A stretch of 64,000 nt of DNA from an uncultured Burkholderiaceae bacterium (GTDB lineage: Bacteria > Pseudomonadota > Gammaproteobacteria > Burkholderiales > Burkholderiaceae_F): the NCBI GenBank assembly GCA_944390675.1, contig CALXQR010000002.1:239901-303900 (forward strand), written 5' to 3'. Positions 19,671 through 29,421 of the stretch are shown here, piece by piece. Below the pieces are notes generated by a model. That model was not told where the DNA came from. It made no database searches and saw nothing but the letters and a program-made list of their open reading frames with translations. A program made the position numbers and the translations under genes. The first letter of the stretch is position 1. Every line of letters starts with the position of its first letter.

Positions 19671-21065
19671 TTAAACTCCGCAGTGTTTAATTTCTAAACG
19701 AGCCTTCGCGCGTTCAATTTGGCGCGTCACCTGTTCGGGCGCCGTGCCGCCAAAAGAGCGGCGCGCGGCCACGCACGCTTCAAGCGTAATGAAGTCATGA
19801 ATATCGTCGCCGATCGCGTCCGAGAATTGCTTATATTCTTCGTGCGTCATGCGTTCCAGATCGGTGTTGTGCTTAACGCAGTAATTAACGATATGACCCA
19901 CAATGTGATGCGCCTGACGGAAAGGAATGCCTTTGCGGGCAAGGTAGTCGGCAAGGTCCGTGGCGTTGGAGTAGCCACGGCCCGCGCCCTTGCGGGCGGC
20001 TTCCGCGTCCACGCTCATCTTCTCGAGCATGGGCTTTAAGATTCTGAGACTCATGTGAAGTGTGTCAACCGAGTCAAAGGTGGGCTCCTTATCTTCACTC
20101 ATATCGGTGTTAAACGCCAGGGGCAGCCCCTTCATCATCGTGAGCATTGCCTGGAGGTTGCCGAAAACGCGGCCCGCTTTGCCGCGGATTTTTTCAGCGA
20201 TATCCGGATTCTTTTTATTGGGCATGATGGAAGAGCCCGTACAGAAATCGTCCGAGAGCTCAAAGAAGTGAATGTCTTGGCTTGCGAAAAGCACAATTTC
20301 TTCACAAAGACGGCTCAAATGCATCATGCAGATTGCCGCGGCAGAGTCCGTTTCAATCAAATGATCACGGTCTCCGATCGTATCCACAGAGTTTTCGCTT
20401 GGGCCCTCAAAACCCATTTCCTTTGCGGTCATCTCGCGGTCAATCGGGAAAGTGGTTCCTGCCATGGCGGCTGCGCCCAAAGGGCAGACATTTAAACGCT
20501 TATAGGCGTCTTCAAAGCGGCCGATGTCGCGCTCCAGCATCCAAAAATAAGCCATCATCCAATGCGAGAACAAAATAGGCTGACCGGTTTGGAAATGCGT
20601 GTAACCCGGGAACATCACGCCCATGTATTGTTCGGCTTTGGCGATGATCGCACGCTGAAGATCGCGGATGGCTTTAATGATTTCCGCGATGGCGTGGCGC
20701 GTGTAAAGTCTGACATCAAGCTGCGCCTGATCGTTTCTTGAGCGCGCGGTGTGCATCTTACCGCCCACTGGTCCCACGAGTTCCGTGACACGACGTTCAA
20801 TGGCCATCTGAATGTCTTCGTCTGCCACATCAAATACAAATTTGCCGTCCTCAACCTCACGGCGGACAGCATCCAAACCCTTCAAAATTTCCTGCGCTTC
20901 ACTTTCTGTCAAAATCTTTTGCGCGGCAAGCATATGCACATGCGCCGTGCTGCCGATAATGGAAAAAGGCGTCACGCGCTTTTCAATCAAAATGGTCGCG
21001 TTGAATTCCTGCACCAAATGATCCATCGGAAGATCAAAGCGGCCGCCCCACATTGTGTCAGACAT
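19671..21065 (-). CDS. argH: Argininosuccinate lyase
   Basis: Splits argininosuccinate into arginine and fumarate, the last step of arginine synthesis. The signature GSSIMPNKKNPD and the loops MHTARSRNDQAQLD and GYTHFQTGQPILFSHW match canonical ArgH over the full 464 residues. I chose the ATG at 21065 with AGAGG upstream over an in-frame ATG at 21083. It is unusual in leading an operon with an ornithine-cyclodeaminase-family gene and an aminotransferase instead of other arg genes. It diverges from an amino-acid permease with a structured leader. Confidence 0.95.
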   Translation of the reverse strand: MSDTMWGGRFDLPMDHLVQEFNATILIEKRVTPFSIIGSTAHVHMLAAQKILTESEAQEILKGLDAVRREVEDGKFVFDVADEDIQMAIERRVTELVGPVGGKMHTARSRNDQAQLDVRLYTRHAIAEIIKAIRDLQRAIIAKAEQYMGVMFPGYTHFQTGQPILFSHWMMAYFWMLERDIGRFEDAYKRLNVCPLGAAAMAGTTFPIDREMTAKEMGFEGPSENSVDTIGDRDHLIETDSAAAICMMHLSRLCEEIVLFASQDIHFFELSDDFCTGSSIMPNKKNPDIAEKIRGKAGRVFGNLQAMLTMMKGLPLAFNTDMSEDKEPTFDSVDTLHMSLRILKPMLEKMSVDAEAARKGAGRGYSNATDLADYLARKGIPFRQAHHIVGHIVNYCVKHNTDLERMTHEEYKQFSDAIGDDIHDFITLEACVAARRSFGGTAPEQVTRQIERAKARLEIKHCGV

Positions 21066-21263
21066 TTTTGACCTCTTTTTCAAACAAAAACAGCTTCATT
21101 TTAAACGTCTGAAGTTGCTCTTTGCTAAGAGGATTTCTCTAGAGAACCGATTTTCCTGTTCCCTAAATGACACACCATAGGTAGAAAATGTGCCCACACA
21201 GAAACTATTCATGGTATATATTGTGTATTGCTTTACAGCATGAAAAAAAAATTCGTCCTGCTA

Positions 21264-21292
21264 TTGCCAACGCGATCATTTATCCCTAATAT
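21264..21292 (+). promoter_or_regulatory. Sigma70-type promoter of the permease leader
   Basis: TTGCCA (21264-21269) and TAATAT (21287-21292) are separated by exactly 17 bp, a near-consensus pair. Transcription would begin near 21299, giving an untranslated leader of about 234 nt before the permease ATG. In the 198 bp between the argH start and this promoter I see only AT-rich sequence with no further gene. Confidence 0.7.
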
Positions 21293-21298
21293 CGCGCT

Positions 21299-21532
21299 GT
21301 CAAACGATTAAAAACTGTAAAGCGAGTTGACCACCGTATCGGGGGAGACAACCTCCGAGAAAAACGCAAGATGGACGTTTGGACGACGAACATCTTTTGT
21401 AAACAAGTCGCAGCTGTCGGACTAGCTTCGAAGCGAGAAACTACTCGTCGAAGACAAGATCCTGAGTCCTTGGGTAAAAGCCTATACCCTCGGCGCTAGA
21501 ACGCAGCAACGGCACTTTGGGGGAAAGGCATT
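21299..21532 (+). ncRNA. Structured 5' leader RNA of the amino-acid permease, unassigned
   Basis: The leader contains a series of hairpins. CGGGGG/CCTCCG with loop AGACAA is at about 21340-21357. AAGATG/CATCTT encloses about 21368-21396. A two-part stem CTTCGA/TCGAAG and CGAG/CTCG around AAACTA is at about 21426-21453 and is enclosed by GGACT/AGTCC. GGGTA/TACCC follows at about 21472-21489, then GCG/CGC. GGGGGAAAGG just before the ATG is the ribosome site. It does not match the lysine, glycine, TPP, cobalamin, FMN, SAM or guanidine riboswitch consensus that I can recall. A cis-regulatory RNA controlling the permease is the most likely role. Pairings were made by eye. Confidence 0.5.
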
Positions 21533-22972
21533 ATGAGCTCCCAAAAGATTACGGCGAACAACGAGTCCCAATTTCAACGCTCGATGCAATTGCGCCACCT
21601 TATCATGTTGAGTCTTGGCGGCGTGATCGGCAGCGGACTCTTTTTTGGAACGGGTCATATCATTGCCAACGTCGGCGCCTTCGGCACCGTGCTGGCTTAC
21701 TTGATCGGCGCCTTCATGGTGTATCTGATCATGTTAAGTCTCGGAGAACTCTCCGTGGCGCACCCGGAACCCGGTTCTTTTCACTTATACGCAAGCAAGT
21801 ACATTTCGCCTGCCTCAGGCTATGCCGTGGCGTGGCTGTATTGGCTCAACTGGACGGTAACGCTCGGCACCGCTTTCACGGCCGTGGGCTTTGCCATGCA
21901 GTACTGGTTCCCGCAGGTGCCGGTCTGGACCTGGTGCTTGATTTTCGGCACGATCATCTTCCTTTTGAATGTCGTGGATACGCGCTTTTTCGCTGAAAGC
22001 GAGTTTTTCCTCTCGATCATCAAAGTGGTGACGATCCAGATCTTCATCGTCTTGGGCGCCTGCGCATTCTTTGATGTGATCCCGTTCGGCGAATCGGGTT
22101 CTCCGGGCCTCACGCACCTCGTGGGCGAAGGCGGTCTTTTGCCCAACGGCATCACGCCCCTTCTTTTCACGATGGTGACGGTCTGCTTTGCCTATTCCGG
22201 TACGGAATTGATCGGTGTGGCCGCGGGCGAAACGAACAACCCCGAAAAGGTGATCCCGATGGCGGTGCGCGCTTCCCTTTTGCGCTTGGTCGTCTTCTTT
22301 GTGGGCACGGTGCTTATCGTCGCAACGCTTTTGCCCTCTGAAGCTGCCACAGTTTCGAAGAGCCCCTTTATCACCGTTTTTGAACAAATGGGGATCCCGT
22401 ACGCCGCTGACATCTTCAATTTTGTGATCATCACGGCGATTCTGTCTTCGGCCAACACCGGGCTTTTCGCTTCCGGCCGCATGGTGTGGTCCCTGGGTCA
22501 CGACGGCATGATGCCCGCGGGTTTGGCTAAGCTCAATAAGCGCGGCGTGCCGGTAAACGCCCTGGCTTTCAGCATGCTGGGCGGTCTCTTGGCCCTGGCT
22601 TCGAGCGTCATGGCCGCCGACACCGTGTTTGTGATCCTCACTTCGATCGTGGGTTTTTCCACGGTGGCTGTATGGCTTAGCATCTGCATCGCCCACTACC
22701 GCTTCAGAAAGCAATTCGTGGCCTCCGGCCGCAGCCTCTCTGAGCTCAAGTACAAGAGCCCGTGGTTCCCGTGGGTTCCGATTTTGGGCGGCACGATGTG
22801 CGTGGTCGTCATGATCGGCATGGGCATCGACCCCGCACAGCGCATCGCGCTTTACTGCGGCGTGCCCTTTACGGTGCTCTGCTACGTGATCTATCACTTG
22901 ACGCAAAAGATGAAGCGCACCAACTTGCAAAAAGGTACGGGCAGCAGCCACTCAGGAGCCGTGGCAAGCTAA
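21533..22972 (+). CDS. Amino-acid permease, APC superfamily (AAT family)
   Basis: A 479-residue inner-membrane transporter with about 12 transmembrane segments. The first segments carry the family marks [20 protein letters not shown] and the later stretch [20 protein letters not shown]. It belongs with AAT permeases for basic, aromatic or S-methylmethionine-type substrates; I cannot fix the substrate. Its divergence from an arginine-related operon suggests a basic amino acid, as inference. The long structured leader implies post-transcriptional control. A terminator follows directly. Confidence 0.9.
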   Translation: MSSQKITANNESQFQRSMQLRHLIMLSLGGVIGSGLFFGTGHIIANVGAFGTVLAYLIGAFMVYLIMLSLGELSVAHPEPGSFHLYASKYISPASGYAVAWLYWLNWTVTLGTAFTAVGFAMQYWFPQVPVWTWCLIFGTIIFLLNVVDTRFFAESEFFLSIIKVVTIQIFIVLGACAFFDVIPFGESGSPGLTHLVGEGGLLPNGITPLLFTMVTVCFAYSGTELIGVAAGETNNPEKVIPMAVRASLLRLVVFFVGTVLIVATLLPSEAATVSKSPFITVFEQMGIPYAADIFNFVIITAILSSANTGLFASGRMVWSLGHDGMMPAGLAKLNKRGVPVNALAFSMLGGLLALASSVMAADTVFVILTSIVGFSTVAVWLSICIAHYRFRKQFVASGRSLSELKYKSPWFPWVPILGGTMCVVVMIGMGIDPAQRIALYCGVPFTVLCYVIYHLTQKMKRTNLQKGTGSSHSGAVAS

Positions 22973-23000
22973 AACCTGATACGCCTTTCCCCAAACAAGA

Positions 23001-23040
23001 AAAATCCGATCGCGGCTCAAAACCGGATCGGATTTTTCGT
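23001..23040 (+). terminator. Rho-independent terminator after the permease
   Basis: An 11-bp stem AAAATCCGATC/GATCGGATTTT with a 14-nt loop ends in a T run. It also lies downstream of convergent lolA and could act for both. Confidence 0.85.
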
Positions 23041-23054
23041 TTTATTCGAGTCTG

Positions 23055-23690
23055 TTAGAAAGCGGTTTTATCTTCCAGCACATCGACCCCTTTGGGAACC
23101 TTAAAGGTGAAGTCCGAGGCTTTGAGCTTCACATTTGTCTTAAATTCTCCAAAGGTCAAGTGCGTCTGCTGTCCGAAATTATCTTCAAGCGTCATCTCCC
23201 GAGGCAGCCCCGCTTTAAAGCCGATCCGCACTTCTGAAAACGCAGAGGTTTCATCTTTGGGCGTGGCCTTTAACCAGTCCAACCCGTCTTTTGAAGGAAG
23301 ATTTTCAACGTTGAAATCGCGTCTGAAATCTTTCTCACCGAATAAAAGCGAAGCGGGAGAAGCCGGAATCGCCCCGCGAAGCGCCTTCACCGTCACCTGC
23401 GCAAGTTCCGTGTCATAAAGCCAAAGCGTCTTGCCGTCAGTGAGCATCAGCTCTTCAAAGGGAGCACTGTAGTGCCAACGGAATTTCCCGGGACGCTGAA
23501 AAGCAAATGTCCCCGTCCCCGCGGCGTCTTTATTTTCCCCTTCGCGCGTAAAAACTTTTTGCTCAAAAGTCCCTTGAGCGCTTGTGACCGACTTTAAAAA
23601 GCGCCCCAAATCATCGGTCGCCGCAGCGTGTGCTAAAGCGCTAATTGAAAGCGAGGCGGAAAATAACGCGATTTTCAGAATGTTTTTCAT
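23055..23690 (-). CDS. lolA: Outer-membrane lipoprotein carrier protein LolA
   Basis: Periplasmic chaperone that takes lipoproteins from the LolCDE complex to LolB at the outer membrane. The 211-residue protein has a signal peptide (MKNILKIALFSASLSISALA, cut after AHA) and the LolA fold, with the conserved segment PGKFRWHYSAPFEELMLTDG. The ATG at 23690 shares one base with the ftsK stop (TGATG) and has GAGG 7 nt upstream, so translation is coupled. The ftsK-lolA order is common in proteobacteria. Confidence 0.95.
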   Translation of the reverse strand: MKNILKIALFSASLSISALAHAAATDDLGRFLKSVTSAQGTFEQKVFTREGENKDAAGTGTFAFQRPGKFRWHYSAPFEELMLTDGKTLWLYDTELAQVTVKALRGAIPASPASLLFGEKDFRRDFNVENLPSKDGLDWLKATPKDETSAFSEVRIGFKAGLPREMTLEDNFGQQTHLTFGEFKTNVKLKASDFTFKVPKGVDVLEDKTAF

Positions 23691-26128
23691 CACAGATCCT
23701 CATTCTTTCGCGCGTTGATCGTGCGGCGGCCGCTTGAATCCGCGGGGCTCACAATGCCCTCGGCTTCCATGTCTTCAACAATATTGGCCGCGCGCGGATA
23801 ACCCACGCCCAAGCGTCTTTGCAGATAGGTGACCGAACACTTGTTGCTTTCAACCACAATCTGCACGGCCTTATCAAACAAGGGATCTTTCTTGCCGCCA
23901 TTGGTGCCGCGAGGCTCATCATCCATCGCGGGTTCTTCTTCCTCAGCGACAAGCACGTCATCAACGTAGTTGGGTTTAGCCATCTGGCGCAGCGACTGCG
24001 TGACGCGCTCAAGTTCTTCGTCTGTCACATAGGCGCCTTGGATACGTTCGAGCACCTGAAGGCTCGGCATCTTAAAGAGGAAGTCGCCGTTACCCAAAAG
24101 GTTTTCAGCGCCCGTTTGGTCCAAAATAATGCGGCTGTCGGAGCCCGTAGCCACCTGGAAGGCCGCGCGCGACGGAATATTGGTGCGAAGAAGGCCCGAG
24201 ATCACATCCGCGCTCGGGCGCTGCGTGGCAAGAATCAAGTGAATGCCCGCGGCGCGCGCTTTTTGCGCCAAGCGGATAAGCGACTCTTCCACGCCCTTCT
24301 TATCGATCATCAAAAGGTCGGCCAATTCGTCGACCACGACAACGATATAGGGCAGCTCTTCCAACTCAACTTCTTCGCCCGCGTTTTGCGCAAGCGGATT
24401 CATGAGCGGTACACCAGCGGCCTTCGCTTCACGGATCTTCGCGTTATAGCTTTCAAGGTTTCTCACCTTGATGCTGTGGGCCAACTTATAGCGGCGTTCC
24501 ATTTCTTTGACGCACCACTGCAGACCGTGCTTGGCCTCATTCATCTGATCGACCACTGGGCAGAGCAAATGCGGAATATCCTCGTAGTAAGCGAATTCCA
24601 CTTTCTTCGGGTCAATCAAAATCAAGCGCAAATTGGCGGGTTCAAACTTATAAAGGAGCGACAAAATCATGCTGTTGACGCCCACCGACTTACCCGAACC
24701 CGTGGTACCGGCAACGAGCAAGTGAGGCATCTTGGCCAAGTCCACCACAAAGGGTTCGCCCGTGATACGTTTGCCCAAGCAAAGCGGAAGCAATGCCTTG
24801 GATTTTGCGAAATCCTGGGAGCCCAAAAGCTCAGAGATGCGGACAAGCTGACGGCGCGGATTCGGCACTTCAATACCCATGTAAGGAGTATTAGGCACCG
24901 TATCGAGCACACGCACAGACTGCACGCTCAATACGCGCGCCAAGTCCGATTCAAGACTCTTTACGCTTGCGCTTTTCACGCCTTCGGCCAGTTCAATTTC
25001 ATAGCGCGTCACAACGGGGCCCGGATTGGCGGCTTTCACCTTCACGGAAACGCCGTAGCTTGCGAGCTTACTTTCAATCAAACCGCTCATCACCGCAAGC
25101 GACGCTTTATCAATCGAGGGTTCGGAGTTGCCCGCCGGATCAAAAAGTTTAAGCGACGGCCGCACGGGCTGCGCGACCGTATCTTCAAAAAGACTGTCTT
25201 GCTGCGCTTCAAGCGCCACTTCAGATTGCTTCACCGTCGCCTGCGGATTAATCACAGGACGCGGCGCAGAAGCTGGCGTCGGAGCGGGTGCCGCAGCGGG
25301 CGGCTCTTCTTTTTCTTTTTCAGCCGCCTTGGGCTCAGCTTCAATCTGTTCAACCTTCACAGGCTCCTGCAAAACCTGCTGCACAAGTTCTTCTTTGGCG
25401 CTCTGAACCTTTTTCTCTTCAACCTTGGCTTCGTGACGATTGGTGAGAATGTGCCAAACGCGTTCAAGACGCGTGCCGATTTTTTCAGCCACACTTAACC
25501 AGGAAAAATCAAAGAAGATGGCCGCGCCCCAAAGCGCGAAAATCACCATCAAAATTGTCATGCCGAGCGCGCCCACAACAGGCACCGAGGCGGTCATAAG
25601 AGCCTGCCCCAAAACACCGCCCGAAAGTCCAGGCAAAGGCTCAGCGAGGTAATAAAGGCGCAGCGCTTCAAGAGAGGTGCTTGCGCAAAGCAAAAGCGCA
25701 AGACCGAAAAGATGGATAATCTTGCCAAAAGCGGCTTTCTTGTAATGCGGATAGAGGTAGCGCCAGGCGCACATAAGCCCCACGGGCACAAGCCAATAGG
25801 CGGACCATCCCAATGCAAACAAGGCAATATCAGACACCCAAGCGCCCACAAGACCGATCAGGTTTTTAGGCGTTGCGTTCGGAGCCGCGTGCGAAAATGA
25901 GGGATCGGCTTGGTTGTACGACAAAAGCATGAGCAGGTAGAGCACCGAGCAGACCAACAGGCACACGCCAAGCACCGTGCCCAACTTCAATTTCTTGGGT
26001 TCGGGGGTGGCCGGATCACTTGTCACCGCGCTCACTGTCACAGCCGCGTTTTTGGGGGCGGCTTTGCGGCGAAGCGGTCGGAGAATATCCTTTTTCGCTT
26101 TTTCTTTGATAATGGCTGGTTTCTTCAT
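23690..26128 (-). CDS. ftsK: DNA translocase FtsK
   Basis: A septal motor that pumps chromosome ends during division and activates dimer resolution. The 812-residue protein has four to five membrane segments in the first 210 residues, then a linker rich in Glu, Lys, Ala and Pro. The RecA-like motor has Walker A GTTGSGKS near residue 475 and Walker B IVVVVDELADLLM. A C-terminal winged-helix gamma domain (about 745-805, CSVTYLQRRLGVGYPRA) reads chromosome polarity sequences. The linker is much shorter than in E. coli FtsK. I chose the ATG at 26128; TTG at 26131 is possible. Confidence 0.96.
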   Translation of the reverse strand: MKKPAIIKEKAKKDILRPLRRKAAPKNAAVTVSAVTSDPATPEPKKLKLGTVLGVCLLVCSVLYLLMLLSYNQADPSFSHAAPNATPKNLIGLVGAWVSDIALFALGWSAYWLVPVGLMCAWRYLYPHYKKAAFGKIIHLFGLALLLCASTSLEALRLYYLAEPLPGLSGGVLGQALMTASVPVVGALGMTILMVIFALWGAAIFFDFSWLSVAEKIGTRLERVWHILTNRHEAKVEEKKVQSAKEELVQQVLQEPVKVEQIEAEPKAAEKEKEEPPAAAPAPTPASAPRPVINPQATVKQSEVALEAQQDSLFEDTVAQPVRPSLKLFDPAGNSEPSIDKASLAVMSGLIESKLASYGVSVKVKAANPGPVVTRYEIELAEGVKSASVKSLESDLARVLSVQSVRVLDTVPNTPYMGIEVPNPRRQLVRISELLGSQDFAKSKALLPLCLGKRITGEPFVVDLAKMPHLLVAGTTGSGKSVGVNSMILSLLYKFEPANLRLILIDPKKVEFAYYEDIPHLLCPVVDQMNEAKHGLQWCVKEMERRYKLAHSIKVRNLESYNAKIREAKAAGVPLMNPLAQNAGEEVELEELPYIVVVVDELADLLMIDKKGVEESLIRLAQKARAAGIHLILATQRPSADVISGLLRTNIPSRAAFQVATGSDSRIILDQTGAENLLGNGDFLFKMPSLQVLERIQGAYVTDEELERVTQSLRQMAKPNYVDDVLVAEEEEPAMDDEPRGTNGGKKDPLFDKAVQIVVESNKCSVTYLQRRLGVGYPRAANIVEDMEAEGIVSPADSSGRRTINARKNEDL

Positions 26129-26255
26129 CAATCACACATCTGGAATTAACCGTCATATTTTACGTACTTTAATGTGCCTTTGAAGTCTTCCTGACCATTG
26201 TTTGCAATTTTTCCGATCTTTTGGTTCTTCAAGTCGAATACAATAGAAAAGTTAG

Positions 26256-27242
<987 letters not shown>

Positions 27243-27246
27243 AACG

Positions 27247-27951
27247 ATGCGAGCCAAAGGCTTTGAAGCCTTAAAAGGCATGAAGGCGAGGCTTTCAGAA
27301 GAAAGCGCCATCCGTGAAAAAGAAGCCGCGCAGCGATTGGAGCGCCGCGAAAAGGCTGAAGACGATCGCGCGCTTTTTGCCGCTGAAATGAAAAGAATCG
27401 GTGTGACACCCGCTGAACGCGACGCCTCCGAAAAAGATCTTTTTGAAAAAGAAATGCAGCGCCTGGGGGTGGTGCGTTTGGACGGCAAAAATGATCGGGC
27501 GCAGCCCGCTAAAAAGCCCCCTCGCCCGATTGTGGCGCAGACGCCTGTGAAGCTTCGCGCGGAAGTGGGACTGTCGGATAACTACGATGGCGCAAGCGCC
27601 GACGACTGGGGCGATCGGGAATACATCGCGGTGGGCTGCGGCGTTGACCTCGCGCAAAAACTTTCCCGGGGTTTGTGGCCCGTTGGCGCGCACTTGGATC
27701 TGCACGGCTATCGCACCGAAGAAGCACGCCGCGCACTCGTTGACTTTATTCTTCAGGCGCGTGAAGCGCACGTGCGTTGCGTGAGAATTGTCACCGGCAA
27801 AGGCATCAATAGCGGCGAAGAAGGGCCGGTATTAAAGGGACTGGTTCGCCGCTGGCTTCGTCAGATGCGCGAAGTGCAGGCTTTCGTTCAGGCCCCTGCT
27901 GAAGAAGGGGGCTCCGGCGCCCTTCGTGTTTTAATCGCAAAGAAATTCTAA
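27247..27951 (+). CDS. Smr-domain (MutS2 C-terminal-like) protein
   Basis: A 234-residue protein. The first 60 residues are a charged helical, probably coiled-coil, region; the Smr domain occupies about residues 145-225, with the LDLHGYRTEEARRALVDFIL start and the VRIVTGKGINS motif of this nuclease family. Members nick or cleave DNA or RNA, but the physiological substrate is unclear. The ATG at 27247 comes 4 bp after the trxB stop; an upstream in-frame ATG at 27133 lies inside trxB and is unlikely. Confidence 0.88.
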   Translation: MRAKGFEALKGMKARLSEESAIREKEAAQRLERREKAEDDRALFAAEMKRIGVTPAERDASEKDLFEKEMQRLGVVRLDGKNDRAQPAKKPPRPIVAQTPVKLRAEVGLSDNYDGASADDWGDREYIAVGCGVDLAQKLSRGLWPVGAHLDLHGYRTEEARRALVDFILQAREAHVRCVRIVTGKGINSGEEGPVLKGLVRRWLRQMREVQAFVQAPAEEGGSGALRVLIAKKF

Positions 27952-27961
27952 GAGGCAAAAA

Positions 27962-28606
27962 ATGGATATTCTGGAATTGATGCGCACACGCTACACCACA
28001 AAACACTACGATCCGAACCGACGCGTAAGTGACGCGGATATGGCAACGTTGCTTGAAGTTTTGCGCTTGTCGCCCTCTTCAACGAATATCCAGCCTTGGA
28101 AGTTCTATGTTGTGGATACACCCGAGGCAAAAGAAAAAATGATGCCCGCGGTCAAAGACTTCAACATTGAACGCATGAAGGCGCCGCAATTTATCATCTT
28201 TACCGTCCCCACGCATTTTTCCAAAGACTATTTTGATGAGCTCTATGCTCAGGAAGAAGCCGACGGACGGTACAAGGGCTGGAACAGCACGGAGCGGCCG
28301 GATGCCATTCGCCAAACCTATGCGGGCAAATTTGACAACGATCCCCAAGGGATGCTTTTGTACACAAGCAATCAAGCATTCATTGCATTGGGGTGTTTGA
28401 CAGTTGCCGCGGCCGCAATTGGTGTGGACTCCACGATTTTAGGCGGCTTGGAATTTGAAAAGCTTGACGAAATTTTCGGCTTCAAAGCCAAAGGCGAACG
28501 GTCCGTTGTTGCCATGGCGCTCGGCTATCGCGCGGAAAACGACTCCAACGCCAAACGGCCGAAATCACGCCTGCCGCGAGAACGCGTCATTGAATTTTTG
28601 AAATAA
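27962..28606 (+). CDS. NfsB-like nitroreductase family oxidoreductase
   Basis: A 214-residue FMN-dependent flavoprotein of the oxygen-insensitive nitroreductase family, acting on nitroaromatics, quinones or other small oxidants with NAD(P)H. The N-terminal MRTRYTTKHYDP and LRLSPSSTNIQPWKFYVV segments bind FMN phosphate and ribityl groups. The C-terminal ALGYRAENDSNAKRPKSRLP is typical of NfsB-type proteins. AGAGGC lies upstream of the ATG. It follows the Smr gene by 10 bp and ends the trxB operon. Confidence 0.9.
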   Translation: MDILELMRTRYTTKHYDPNRRVSDADMATLLEVLRLSPSSTNIQPWKFYVVDTPEAKEKMMPAVKDFNIERMKAPQFIIFTVPTHFSKDYFDELYAQEEADGRYKGWNSTERPDAIRQTYAGKFDNDPQGMLLYTSNQAFIALGCLTVAAAAIGVDSTILGGLEFEKLDEIFGFKAKGERSVVAMALGYRAENDSNAKRPKSRLPRERVIEFLK

Positions 28607-28618
28607 AACAGAAAATTC

Positions 28619-28645
28619 GCCGGATGTTTTAAACATCCGGCTTTA
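28619..28645. terminator. Terminator between the nitroreductase and decayed hipA
   Basis: An 11-bp perfect stem GCCGGATGTTT/AAACATCCGGC with a single-base loop is followed by TTTAATG on the plus side. It sits between convergent transcripts and may serve both. Confidence 0.75.
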
Positions 28646-28690
28646 ATGTTCAAAATACAGGCGTATTTTTTGAGACTTTTTTTGATTGAC

Positions 28691-29102
28691 TCAAAAATGG
28701 GGGCGGAAATGCTCAATTTCAGAATCGGAAAGCGCTTTTTTATCGCATTCAATTTTTTCAGGTGTTTCGGTCGGCTTTAAAAACTGCAAAGCTCCCACAC
28801 AATCTCTTCCAATTGAAGCTAACAAGTCAAAAGGATGCGTACTTGAAATCCTCAATCTTGATCGAATTCGATTCAGTATAAGTTGACTATCTGGCAACAA
28901 ATTTCTGAAATACGATTCAACAACTTCTCCCATATAGACATTTGATGTTAAAGGCATCGAAAGAGAAATAGGAAGGCTTTGCTCAAAGTTCAGCCACGAT
29001 GAATCGTAGAAAAATTGCATCTGTCCAGAGTTCGTCTTTTCTAAGCGCCCGACAATGCGATCATTCAAAAAAAACATTTAAAAAAGCTGATTCTGATCTC
29101 AT
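28691..29102 (-). pseudogene. Decayed hipA toxin: N-terminal domain only, frameshifted
   Basis: The encoded product matches only the N-terminal subdomain of HipA-type kinases (PFDLLASIGRDCVGALQFL and FRNLLPDSQ are clear). It stops at about the position of HipA residue 125, so the kinase domain with its active site is absent. There is a second lesion. The natural start overlaps the hipB stop (ATGA, 29102) and reads AFLNV into a run of eight T on the coding strand (29067-29074), then stops. With seven T the frame continues as FLNVFLNDRIVG, the expected HipA start. An internal ATG at 29077 can still give a 128-residue fragment resembling HipS of split HipBST systems. No kinase gene follows. Confidence 0.8.
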
Positions 29103-29335
29103 TGTCCTCTCCCATCACTATTCGTTTTGAATTCAACCAAATTAATATTGAGTTGCACTGCATTTAAAAGGCGAAAAAGCGTGCTCATCGTCACATTGAG
29201 CTTACCGTTTTCAAACTCTGAAATCTGTTTTTGAGTCATCAAACAGCGATCCGCCACTTCCGTTTGAGTCAAACCTTTCGTTGTGCGGACACTCTTGTAC
29301 CACGCAGCCAATGCTTTAGGAGTTGCGACAATCAT
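29099..29335 (-). CDS. hipB: HipB-like XRE-family antitoxin/repressor
   Basis: A 78-residue DNA-binding protein with a helix-turn-helix at about residues 18-55 (GLTQTEVADRCLMTQKQISE and NVTMSTLFRLLNAV). In hipBA systems HipB neutralises the HipA kinase and represses the operon by binding several operators. The domain is intact here although its partner is not. The ribosome site GAGGG upstream of the ATG lies inside the most proximal operator-like repeat. It may now be an orphan repressor. Confidence 0.85.
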   Translation of the reverse strand: MIVATPKALAAWYKSVRTTKGLTQTEVADRCLMTQKQISEFENGKLNVTMSTLFRLLNAVQLNINLVEFKTNSDGRGQ

Positions 29336-29336
29336 T

Positions 29337-29409
29337 TATCCCTCGAAATACATATTTTTAAAATATTCCTTTTGAAGGATATTAACATAAATATTCCTTT
29401 CGAGGAATA
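29337..29409. promoter_or_regulatory. Three operator-like repeats upstream of hipB
   Basis: Dyads at 29392-29409 (TATTCCTTTCGAGGAATA, perfect 7-bp arms), 29364-29381 (TATTCCTTTTGAAGGATA) and 29337-29350 (TATCCCTCGAAATA, degraded) have centres 28 and 29 bp apart, close to three helical turns. Their form resembles the TATCC/GGATA operators of E. coli HipB. The array fills the region between hipB and the carbonic anhydrase gene. Confidence 0.75.
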
Positions 29410-29421
29410 AAAACACTCTAA

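Noticed and set aside
21240..21311. A 23-codon frame (MKKKFVLLLPTRSF...) upstream of the permease as an attenuator leader peptide
   Set aside because: It has no ribosome site and overlaps the proposed -35 and -10 elements, so it would not be transcribed whole.
21299..21532. Group I intron core in the permease leader
   Set aside because: GGACTA and AAGATCCTGAGTCC loosely recall conserved intron segments, but the leader is short, lacks the other core elements that I can recognise, and no split gene surrounds it.
21299..21532. Lysine, ykkC/guanidine, glycine, FMN, cobalamin and SAM riboswitch classes
   Set aside because: Consensus motifs recalled for these classes were looked for by eye and not found. 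A covariance-model search is needed to be certain.
28691..29335. Functional split HipBST toxin-antitoxin system
   Set aside because: The B and S-like parts are present, but no kinase gene lies between the fragment and the convergent nitroreductase gene.
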